Virus record (IMG/VR): IMGVR_UViG_3300042301_001692
Coordinates: 1-42,683 of that record
Direction: 5' to 3' (one strand)
DNA length: 42,683 nt
DNA from: a virus
This document shows positions 36,952 through 42,683 of the stretch, one piece after another. A program made the translations under genes and the position numbers. Positions within the stretch are counted from its first letter, which is position 1. Each line of letters begins with the position of its first letter. Below the pieces are notes generated by a model that did no database searches, had not been told where the DNA came from, and saw only the letters and a list, made by a program, of their open reading frames with translations.

Positions 36952-37545
36952 ATGAGAAACGCCACAATATACACTCTAACTAAAACGGTCGTACCCGTTT
37001 ATGACAATGACAAATACGTCAGGTACGCTCCACTCTTAGACCCTGACGAGCTATTCCGCATACCTACAGATGACCCTGATAACAAGGTTTTATTCACGAG
37101 GAAGAATCACGTAGAAAGTCTCCCACTTCACGAGGTTGGTTTCTGCTCAAGTTTACCTCTTCGTGATCTTCCTGAGGTTGAACGTTTATACTTGGAGAGT
37201 TACGACGGGGGCCGGAAGTCCAGAAACTACGATCCATCCTACCTTCACTTATTCGCGATTGAGCCTCAGACCGAGAAGATTTTATCCACCTACATTAACC
37301 CCAAACTCCGTAATAAGGTGGTCAAGCTTGAGAACACAGTACAAGACCAAGGGCAGAAACTTTGGGCGCTAGAGCGAAACCTTGAGGAGTCCCAGAACGA
37401 TGCGCGTGTCTTAGCAAACTCCATTAGGGTTGCTGAAGAGAGGGTAGAACGATTCAGAAGAGAGCCACTACTCAAGAGACTCTGGATTGCTCTTCGACTC
37501 CGACGAGACGGTTCTAACTGTGCGACCTTGATGCCACACTTTTAA
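36952..37545 (+). CDS. Hypothetical coiled-coil protein
   Basis: A 197-residue protein with a globular N-terminal part, then a long coiled coil ('RNKVVKLENTVQDQGQKLWA', 'LERNLEESQNDARVLANSIR') and a basic end. Conserved phage proteins of this layout exist, but I do not recognise this one. Confidence 0.65.
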   Translation: MRNATIYTLTKTVVPVYDNDKYVRYAPLLDPDELFRIPTDDPDNKVLFTRKNHVESLPLHEVGFCSSLPLRDLPEVERLYLESYDGGRKSRNYDPSYLHLFAIEPQTEKILSTYINPKLRNKVVKLENTVQDQGQKLWALERNLEESQNDARVLANSIRVAEERVERFRREPLLKRLWIALRLRRDGSNCATLMPHF

Positions 37546-37575
37546 CTCATTTAAGCAAACACCGAAGGTTCTAGT

Positions 37576-37761
37576 ATGGAAGAAACTGACTACAAAACGG
37601 AGTATATGAGAATTTCAACCCTTATCGGGTCGCAATTCCCAGAATGCGAAGTTACTACGCCAGATATGGTAATACTGTTGATACACGAAAATGACACGTT
37701 GCGCATGGCACTTAACTTACCCACGAGACGTGAAGTTCTGGCGAAACTTGACGAGTTTTAA
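37576..37761 (+). CDS. Small hypothetical protein
   Basis: 61 residues, MEETDYKTEYMRISTLIGSQ..., acidic and helical. It ends 2 nt before the next start. No family is recognised. Confidence 0.58.
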   Translation: MEETDYKTEYMRISTLIGSQFPECEVTTPDMVILLIHENDTLRMALNLPTRREVLAKLDEF

Positions 37762-37763
37762 GA

Positions 37764-38492
37764 ATGACAAACAGAGAAGAAAGAATTAAACTCCAAACAA
37801 CCGTTACAGCAGTGATTCATCAGGAAGGCCCATGGTGGGTGGGCCGGACTGAAGAGATTCCAAGGGTGGTTGCCCGGTGGCGTACTAGTGTGGGGTGTTT
37901 ACACTACCTTGAGAAGGCGCTACGTGGTGAATCAGCGAGTACACTTGACAGTTGGTCACCACAACCACAAACCCTTGAGCAAGTTGACGAAGGACTGCGC
38001 ACAGCGTTTCGAGAGTCCCTAAAAGAGTGGGATTTGACTAAAGATGGTTCTTCCCCTTCTGTCCCGAATGTATCTCATCCAATTGAACAAAATTCCGACG
38101 CAATGACTCAGCACAATTCGATTGAAGTTCCCGATGAACTAATAGAGAGCTGGTGGCCCATTGATCAGGAGATGCCCCCCACCAGTGCCCTCCAGCCTAC
38201 GCGCAACTTCGCTAACAAGGTCGCACAATGGGGCGCCGACCAAGAGCTTGATGCTTGCTGCGAATGGTTGCGCCTCCAAGAAGATCCTCAGTTTAGTTCC
38301 GACGACGGGTGGGTGGGTAAAGACCAGGAACTTCGTGAAGCACGCAGGCCCAACGTACCTACACTTAATGAAATTGCTCTGCAATTCATGGGGACCATCG
38401 AGAAAGACGGACGGTACCTACCCGAGATTACAAGCACTATTGTAAGAGCTTTGGTTGAAGGAGGGGAGGCTCTAAAAGAGCTCAATGGCTGA
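37764..38492 (+). CDS. Fusion: HicB-like N-terminus + cyanophage 'WGADQELDACCEWL' protein
   Basis: The 242-residue frame seems to join two proteins. The N-terminal 'VTAVIHQEGPWWVGRTEEIP' recalls HicB-type antitoxin folds, though weakly. From ATG 38103 the C-terminal part 'MTQHNSIEVPDELIE', 'VAQWGADQELDACCEWLR' and 'LREARRPNVPTLNEIAL' is a small protein I remember as free-standing in cyanophages and cyanobacteria. The join region (codons about 95-113) looks like a translated former leader. Function unknown. Confidence 0.7.
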   Translation: MTNREERIKLQTTVTAVIHQEGPWWVGRTEEIPRVVARWRTSVGCLHYLEKALRGESASTLDSWSPQPQTLEQVDEGLRTAFRESLKEWDLTKDGSSPSVPNVSHPIEQNSDAMTQHNSIEVPDELIESWWPIDQEMPPTSALQPTRNFANKVAQWGADQELDACCEWLRLQEDPQFSSDDGWVGKDQELREARRPNVPTLNEIALQFMGTIEKDGRYLPEITSTIVRALVEGGEALKELNG

Positions 38493-38727
38493 TACATTGT
38501 ACAAACAGGGGTGCCCGTGCTTTTATTGTGTCAAGGAAAGAGCAAACGCCACAGCGCAACCTTTGGTTCACCCTATGGCCGTTTGTCCAACTTGCGGCAA
38601 CAAAAGGTGTCCAAAGGGAACTCACCACTCGTTCAACTGCAGCGGAAGCAACGAAGCAGGGCAATTGGGAAGCCGCTACACCTTACCTAGCATTACACAC
38701 ACTGGCTGCCACAATGGGCCATTTTAA
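38485..38727 (+). CDS. Zinc-ribbon-type small protein (CPTCGNKRC family)
   Basis: An 80-residue protein with an N-terminal 'GCPCFYC' and a core 'VCPTCGNKRCPKGTHHSFNC' followed by 'SGSNEAGQLGSRY'. The core is one I associate with cyanobacteria and their phages. Multiple Cys/His pairs predict zinc binding. It overlaps the previous gene by 8 nt. Confidence 0.72.
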   Translation: MADTLYKQGCPCFYCVKERANATAQPLVHPMAVCPTCGNKRCPKGTHHSFNCSGSNEAGQLGSRYTLPSITHTGCHNGPF

Positions 38728-38753
38728 ATCCTAATGCCTCATAGTTACAGAAC

Positions 38754-39005
38754 ATGGAAAACAATAGACAATGCTCCACTTGCTTCTACTCGGTTTCTTC
38801 CTTAGTTGTGGACCCTATAATAGCTTCGCTCCCTAACACACACGGCTTGACAGAGTGGCGAACTTCTACAAAGTGACACATTCAAGGTCCACCGAGAGAA
38901 GTCAATGCCGACAAAGATTGGTGCTACCAGTGGCGATCCGGAGACCGCATACGGAAAAGGCGACAAACTTTACCAGAAAAATCCCAAGCTATACTGCCGG
39001 TATAG
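38754..39005 (+). pseudogene. Small Cys-rich protein interrupted by an in-frame TGA
   Basis: MENNRQCSTCFYSVSSLVVD... runs 40 codons to TGA 38874-38876, then continues in frame with 'HIQGPPREVNADKDWCYQWR' to TAG 39003. Together the halves resemble small zinc proteins with CxxCxY ... C...P ... DxWCxxW. The TGA sits where a third cysteine would be expected (TGC to TGA). It is either a nonsense-mutated gene or a read-through/recoding event. The gene at 39773 is an intact protein of similar design. Confidence 0.5.
38794..38821 (+). promoter_or_regulatory. Possible promoter inside the interrupted gene
   Basis: TTTCTT (38794-38799), 16-nt spacer and TATAAT (38816-38821), preceded by CTTGCTTCTA. It lacks the hairpin of the usual modules. 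It could serve the small genes from 39022 on, together with TATAGT at 39001. Confidence 0.35.
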
Positions 39006-39021
39006 TTAACCATAGACCATC

Positions 39022-39201
39022 ATGCTCGCCCTACTTGCCGTAACTTACCTGCTTGTGGGCTTTGCAAGACTCCTTTCCGCACTTCCTGACTACGATCTAC
39101 CGGTTATCGGACACAGAGTGAGAATTTTGGACGTCTGTGGTCACGTTTTACTCTGGCCCTGCCCAGTGACCGCAAAATTTCTAAGGAAGCTACGCCGTTG
39201 A
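39022..39201 (+). CDS. Small membrane protein
   Basis: 59 residues, MLALLAVTYLLVGFARLLSA..., with one clear N-terminal transmembrane segment, a second weaker one ('GHVLLWPCPVTAKFL') and a basic end. No family is recognised. TATAGT 16 nt upstream may be its -10. Confidence 0.58.
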   Translation: MLALLAVTYLLVGFARLLSALPDYDLPVIGHRVRILDVCGHVLLWPCPVTAKFLRKLRR

Positions 39202-39259
39202 CCCGCTGAGCCAGAGCTTGGCTCCGCCCATTTAAACTTGAACACCACTAGATCCTAAG

Positions 39260-39643
39260 ATGAACGAAAAAACACCTCTACAGCAACTCCAAGAATGGCA
39301 AGAGCTTTCTGACCACTTTCGAACCTTGCACACGAAAGGTGTCGCTGCCCCCGAAAACTCACTGAGTGTTGGAGTTGAGGGGTACTTAGATCCTCTTTCC
39401 AGGGAAACCACCCTAGAAGCAGGGTGGACCCTAAATGGAAAGAGATTCACACAATCTACAACTTTCTCAACCATTTTATCGGAGTACAAAAACGGGCGGT
39501 GTGAGGAGAGTGCAGAAGCCGTTTCAAGACTCGCTGGGCTAATTGCTAAAGATGTTACAAAGGGGCTCGAAGAAGAAATGTACCGAATTTTGCTGTCGCC
39601 CCCTAATTCAGTCCTGCATCGAAATTTTGCGCCACCCGAATAA
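39260..39643 (+). CDS. Hypothetical protein
   Basis: A 127-residue protein, helical at both ends ('PLQQLQEWQELSDHFRTLHT', 'VSRLAGLIAKDVTKGLEEEM'). It precedes a terminator-promoter module. No family is recognised. Confidence 0.62.
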   Translation: MNEKTPLQQLQEWQELSDHFRTLHTKGVAAPENSLSVGVEGYLDPLSRETTLEAGWTLNGKRFTQSTTFSTILSEYKNGRCEESAEAVSRLAGLIAKDVTKGLEEEMYRILLSPPNSVLHRNFAPPE

Positions 39644-39670
39644 CCCTACGTCACCGTCCAGGTGTAAAGT

Positions 39671-39735
39671 ACGGTTAACCTGATGCTCCGGGGGCGGTTT
39701 CCCGCCTTTACTTCTCTGGAGAAAACCGGCATACT
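39671..39735 (+). promoter_or_regulatory. Terminator-promoter module
   Basis: TACGGTTAACC and GGGGGCGGTTTCCCGCC, -35 TTTACT (39707-39712), 17-nt spacer with TTCTCTGGAGAA symmetry, -10 CATACT (39730-39735). ATG 39773 is 37 nt downstream. Confidence 0.75.
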
Positions 39736-39772
39736 TAGTGAAAGAAGGCCTAACACTTAGGGGGACGAAGCG

Positions 39773-40000
39773 ATGAGAAAAAGCTGTGGATCCTGTGCCT
39801 ATTACACCAAGTGGAAAAAAGACCCCCTTGTGGCAGAAAACGGCGGTAAAGGAGGTGAATCAGCCTCAGGACTGTGTGAGTTTCTCGACGCACGCACAAA
39901 GCCCGACTGGGGTCACAGCTGCCCGCACTGGGTTGGTAAACGATACGACCGGAAATCCTTGAAAAGGCAAACACTGAGCGAAATCAACGAGAATGATTAA
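39773..40000 (+). CDS. Small zinc-binding-like protein
   Basis: 75 residues with 'CGSCAYYTKWKKDP', 'SGLCEFLDARTKPDWGHSCP' and a basic tail: a four-Cys pattern (CxxC...C...C) of the type seen in many small phage proteins. Zinc binding is inferred. It heads a coupled run to 41806. Confidence 0.7.
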   Translation: MRKSCGSCAYYTKWKKDPLVAENGGKGGESASGLCEFLDARTKPDWGHSCPHWVGKRYDRKSLKRQTLSEINEND

Positions 40001-40508
40001 CCGAACTCTGATAGCGAGAATCCAGAGCTACTACCAGAACTGGTTCCAGGACACGAATTGGAGTGACGAGGACGTTCTCGATGCCATTACCATAGCAAAG
40101 CGTGTTGAGTCCGGAGAAGAAAAAACATATTCCTTTGAGGAAACAATGGAAGATCTCGAACTCACCGGGGAACTTGGGCTGGTGACCCGCACCGAGAGGG
40201 GATTTGAGGTTATTGACTTTCAAGATCTACACAACAAGGAGTGCAGCCTGCAACAAAGCTCCCTTGCCGTTTATTGGGAGCCAGGGACGTCTGCGGTGTG
40301 GTTGGGCCAAGGGGAAGATAGAATGCACCTTGGGGAAGAACAGGTTCAGTCCCTGGTTACTGTTTTGCAAAGGTGGTTGGACACAGGTTCTTTCATTCCC
40401 TACCCTACTACAGAAGTATCACCCCTCTCAAAATTTGCTGGGCGCCTTAAGAACATTTTTGGGCTTACCTTAAGACCACTCAAATCACTCACAAACCGAA
40501 ACCAGTGA
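39993..40508 (+). CDS. Hypothetical protein
   Basis: A 171-residue protein overlapping the previous gene by 8 nt, with 'WSDEDVLDAITIAKRVESGE' and 'ELGLVTRTERGFEVIDF', a possible winged-helix-like part, and a basic end. No family is firmly recognised. Confidence 0.62.
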   Translation: MINRTLIARIQSYYQNWFQDTNWSDEDVLDAITIAKRVESGEEKTYSFEETMEDLELTGELGLVTRTERGFEVIDFQDLHNKECSLQQSSLAVYWEPGTSAVWLGQGEDRMHLGEEQVQSLVTVLQRWLDTGSFIPYPTTEVSPLSKFAGRLKNIFGLTLRPLKSLTNRNQ

Positions 40509-40753
40509 CTTACGACGAAAAGACCCTTCAGTGTATTAAAGAGATTGGGGAGAAGGTTGATCTTAGGTTGGTTCAGGAATTCACCCTTGAGCAAGAGAGC
40601 TTTTTAAGGGCCATCCTGAAACAGGAAACCTTAGCAGCTTTGGACGAGGGATTAGCCCTTGCGGTTCAGATGATAAGGGAATCCCCACCTAGCTTAACTC
40701 GTGATCAACTGGCTAATTTAATTGAGAACTGTATTGGCGACAAAAGAGCCTAA
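40505..40753 (+). CDS. Small hypothetical protein
   Basis: 82 residues from GTG 40505, which overlaps the previous TGA. Helical and acidic ('ETLAALDEGLALAVQMIRES'). No family is recognised. Confidence 0.6.
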   Translation: MTYDEKTLQCIKEIGEKVDLRLVQEFTLEQESFLRAILKQETLAALDEGLALAVQMIRESPPSLTRDQLANLIENCIGDKRA

Positions 40754-40820
40754 GAAGTTGTTTTATCCTCACTGGATCTTTTAACGACCCTAGACTAGCT
40801 TAAAACCAAATGGAAGCTTA

Positions 40821-41021
40821 ATGACACTACACCCTTACAGCTATTACACAAAGCCCGAAGAGTGGCAAACGTATTACACCAAGCTTTCAGAAGACGGGGA
40901 GTCCCCGACTCTGTGTTACGAAGACCTAATTGACACCATTGTAGACCTTTACGACAAGATCGCTAAGCTAGAGGCGAGGCTGGACCAAGAAGACTCTTAT
41001 AGGCACGAACAAAATGACTGA
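40821..41021 (+). CDS. Small hypothetical protein
   Basis: 66 residues with a C-terminal coiled segment ('LYDKIAKLEARLDQED') and an aromatic N-terminus. It overlaps the next gene by 8 nt. No family is recognised. Confidence 0.6.
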   Translation: MTLHPYSYYTKPEEWQTYYTKLSEDGESPTLCYEDLIDTIVDLYDKIAKLEARLDQEDSYRHEQND

Positions 41022-41301
41022 CGACGACAAGCTCCTTGCTGACTACGACTCCGAAATTCACGGAGAATACACACCCCTGGAACCACTTACTGTTGCATCA
41101 CTAATTGAGAGTCACAGACACTTAAGAAAGAAAAACTTAGAGTGGAACGGGGCGTATAACGAAGCAGGAAGAGAAGGTTATGAGCAAGGTTACTCCTTTG
41201 GACTGAAGATGGCAACAGAAGACACGATCATGATCGAAGACCTTCGCAAAATGACTATTCAGGAACTTGCAAATCTAATCGGAGACGAGAATGCCTTCTG
41301 A
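41014..41301 (+). CDS. Small hypothetical protein
   Basis: 95 residues, helical ('VASLIESHRHLRKKNLEWNG'), with 'AGREGYEQGYSFGLKMATED', a Gly-rich motif seen in small phage proteins. It overlaps both neighbours. Confidence 0.6.
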   Translation: MTDDDKLLADYDSEIHGEYTPLEPLTVASLIESHRHLRKKNLEWNGAYNEAGREGYEQGYSFGLKMATEDTIMIEDLRKMTIQELANLIGDENAF

Positions 41302-41563
41302 GTTCCCAGAGAATTTAAGCCCGGTTGCTCAGGCAGTCCGGTCCGCCGCCGGGGCAGAATGCCCGCCGCAGTGCGTTGCCGCCGTGATCCGTGCAGTTAC
41401 AGATCTGACTATTCCCTGGATTGAAATTAGACCACAAGAGAACCTGGAAAGTAGAAGAGATGCTATGGCCTGGGGAATGACCACGCAAACTCAAATGACA
41501 AGACAAGTTCTTATGAACCTAGCCTACGATCTTGAGGGTCAACGTCTCTCATTACACCTTTAA
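41291..41563 (+). CDS. Cyanophage-type 'LSPVAQAV' protein
   Basis: 90 residues, with 'ENLSPVAQAVRSAAGAECPP' followed by 'CVAAVIRAVTDL' and a helical C-terminus ('TRQVLMNLAYDLEGQ'). It belongs to the small family that recurs in cyanobacteria and their phages. The interrupted 9434 gene and the partial gene at 42628 have the same type of start. Function unknown. Confidence 0.7.
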   Translation: MPSEFPENLSPVAQAVRSAAGAECPPQCVAAVIRAVTDLTIPWIEIRPQENLESRRDAMAWGMTTQTQMTRQVLMNLAYDLEGQRLSLHL

Positions 41564-41566
41564 ACA

Positions 41567-41806
41567 ATGATTAAAACTCAAATCTCTATGTTTTCACTGG
41601 TTCAAGAAATTGAACAAACAGGAGTACCTGATGTCTCGCTTAACGAACTAGAAGAGACTTTACAGTCTTTATTTTTGACTACGGTCGTAGAGTTACAACG
41701 GTATCACGAAAGTGATGCCGACACCAAGGCAAGCGACGAGCTTGCTCGGGTAATCGTCACCAACAAAGTGATTGACTACCTTAATTCATTTAGTTCAGCT
41801 GAATGA
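41567..41806 (+). CDS. Small hypothetical protein
   Basis: 79 residues, acidic and helical ('SLNELEETLQSLFLTTVVEL'), beginning 3 nt after the previous stop and followed by a strong terminator. It ends the 39773 operon. No family is recognised. Confidence 0.62.
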   Translation: MIKTQISMFSLVQEIEQTGVPDVSLNELEETLQSLFLTTVVELQRYHESDADTKASDELARVIVTNKVIDYLNSFSSAE

Positions 41807-41817
41807 GCTAAAACACT

Positions 41818-41840
41818 AGCCCCTTAACGGGGGCTTTTTT
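41818..41840 (+). terminator. Intrinsic terminator
   Basis: AGCCCC-TTAACG-GGGGCT followed by a T-run (TTTTTT). It ends the coupled gene run 39773-41806. Confidence 0.93.
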
Positions 41841-41899
41841 GTCCAGCAATTCCGCTGACACAGACTCCTCCTATGACTCAAACACACTAACATAAGATA

Positions 41900-41965
41900 A
41901 TGGTAACCGCAGAAGTTTACGCAGCAGCACAAAAGAAAGCTAGCATTCGGGGGCACAATGGCTGA
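41900..41965 (+). CDS. Very small ORF
   Basis: 21 codons, MVTAEVYAAAQKKASIRGHN..., overlapping the next gene by 8 nt in the style of the real junctions here. Too short to be certain; it may act as a leader peptide. Confidence 0.3.
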   Translation: MVTAEVYAAAQKKASIRGHNG

Positions 41966-42188
41966 GAAAACTTTTCCGCTACAAGTAGTCGGGGTTGAGT
42001 ATGAATGCGACGAGTGTGAAAGTGGAACAATGCAGCCTTACGGCACCGTTGCCTGGCTAACTGAACCCCTACAATACCCGCACAGGTGCTCAACCTGCGG
42101 AGCAACTAGGGGGCTTCCCGAGAAGTACCCCACCGTGCGTCACTTACGCATATTACCCGTCGATGACATTCCTGTTGATGAATGGTGA
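41958..42188 (+). CDS. Small zinc-binding-like protein
   Basis: 76 residues with 'YECDECESGTMQPYG' and 'HRCSTCGATRGLPEKYP', two CxxC knuckles spaced as in zinc ribbons shared by many phages. Zinc binding is inferred; function unknown. Confidence 0.72.
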   Translation: MAEKTFPLQVVGVEYECDECESGTMQPYGTVAWLTEPLQYPHRCSTCGATRGLPEKYPTVRHLRILPVDDIPVDEW

Positions 42189-42193
42189 AGTAA

Positions 42194-42550
42194 ATGAGTA
42201 GCATCCCTGGTCTCACCCTTGAGTCCTACATAATGTGGAACCATAACCTTGTCGTTATTAGGTATCTCAGTGCAAACACATCTCTTCAGATCGCTGAAGC
42301 ACTCGGAATAAACACCCGCAGGGTAAGCCTATCCAAGGCGCAATTTGAAACGATCCTCGCGATTTACGAGCCGTACCGAACAATCGTGGAGACCCGGTTA
42401 GAAGACTTTGACGAAGAGACTCAGTCCTGGCGAACCTACGCTGGTTCCTGCTTCAATGACATAGAGGACGCCATTGGAGACGAGGTGTCACGGGCTTTAC
42501 ACAATTTTTCTGCAGAAAGGAATATAAAACTTCCATGCGACAATGTTTGA
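42194..42550 (+). CDS. Hypothetical protein
   Basis: 118 residues with 'ANTSLQIAEALGINTRRVSL', which could be a short helix-turn-helix, and an acidic helical end. It overlaps the next gene by 8 nt. No family is firmly recognised. Confidence 0.6.
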   Translation: MSSIPGLTLESYIMWNHNLVVIRYLSANTSLQIAEALGINTRRVSLSKAQFETILAIYEPYRTIVETRLEDFDEETQSWRTYAGSCFNDIEDAIGDEVSRALHNFSAERNIKLPCDNV

Positions 42551-42635
42551 AATTTTGTACTCAACCCTCGGTACTATCGCCGGTTGTTTCTTGCTGTCTA
42601 TTCTAATTATCCACTTTTTGGGAATAAATGACTAA
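42543..42635 (+). CDS. Single-helix micro membrane protein
   Basis: 30 residues, MFEILYSTLGTIAGCFLLSI..., nearly all transmembrane. It is coupled to genes on both sides by short overlaps, which supports it being translated. Confidence 0.5.
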   Translation: MFEILYSTLGTIAGCFLLSILIIHFLGIND

Positions 42636-42683
42636 GCACAAACTCAGCCCTGAAGCCGAAGCCGCATGGAACGCCTACTGCGA
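42628..42683 (+). CDS. Start of an 'LSPxA' small protein (3' truncated)
   Basis: ATG 42628 opens MTKHKLSPEAEAAWNAYC and runs off the window. The start matches the LSPxAxAV family represented at 41291 and 9434. Confidence 0.5.
   Translation, partial: MTKHKLSPEAEAAWNAYC

Noticed and set aside
9542-38876. Genome-wide reassignment of TGA
   Set aside because: Many well-defined genes here end at TGA, often in ATGA overlaps, so TGA is a normal stop; only two local anomalies remain.
1-42683. CRISPR array
   Set aside because: The repeated modules are widely spaced and contain promoter elements; no regular repeat-spacer pattern exists.

Overview
The window is a stretch of phage DNA in which every recognisable gene lies on the + strand. 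About 85 tightly packed genes, most under 150 codons, often overlap by ATGA or GTGA, which suggests translational coupling. No capsid, tail, portal, terminase, integrase or lysis gene is recognisable, so this looks like the early/accessory region of a large lytic dsDNA phage. The host is most likely a cyanobacterium. Several small proteins match families I remember from Synechococcus-type cyanophages and cyanobacteria: the 'LSPxAQAV...IRAELxAI' protein, the 'WGADQELDACCEWL' protein, the 'CPTCGNKRC' zinc protein and small 'LKLTGQISWPW' membrane proteins. That host call is inference from remembered families. Few start codons have a Shine-Dalgarno sequence; most follow an A/C-rich leader.

Layout. 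1-7.7 kb: macro domain, Pnkp-type metallophosphatase, prohibitin-like SPFH protein, Ro60-like TROVE/vWA protein and small membrane proteins. 7.7-13.1 kb: an RNA-gene zone with tRNA-Cys and tRNA-Lys genes that carry short insertions, tRNA-Arg, a long-variable-arm tRNA, tRNA-Ser(CGA), and broken tRNA copies beside inserted genes. 13.1-23.9 kb: a DSBH oxygenase, a primase-like protein, an NMNAT-like nucleotidyltransferase, a T4-Pnkp-like 5' kinase, a PPP phosphatase, a 5'-3' exonuclease, a T4-Pnkp-like 3' phosphatase, thymidylate kinase and a SprT-like protease. 23.9-30.7 kb: a TET/JBP-type dioxygenase followed by an RHH protein, a DnaQ-like exonuclease, an R2K ATP-grasp enzyme, a glycosyltransferase and a HAD / nucleotidyltransferase / small-molecule kinase operon, which reads as a DNA hypermodification cassette. 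30.7-42.7 kb: RNA ligase, deoxyribosyltransferase-like protein, HD-type alarmone hydrolase, an orphan HigA-like N-terminal domain and many small unknown proteins.

Expression is punctuated by about 16 copies of one compact module: a GGGCGGTTTCCCGCC-type hairpin followed directly by a -35 (TTGCCT/TTGTTT), a spacer that is often palindromic, and a -10 (TATAGT/TATAAT). It probably ends one operon and starts the next. At five modules the ATG lies exactly 6 nt after the -10, which predicts leaderless mRNAs.

Two systems stand out. First, the kinase, two phosphatases and RNA ligase needed to heal and seal cleaved RNA are all present, with macro-domain and Ro60-like proteins, in a phage whose own tRNA-Lys becomes a canonical 73-nt tRNA only if a 39-nt insert is removed. 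This suggests phage-encoded tRNA splicing or repair. Second, the TET-centred cassette suggests sugar-decorated modified cytosines.
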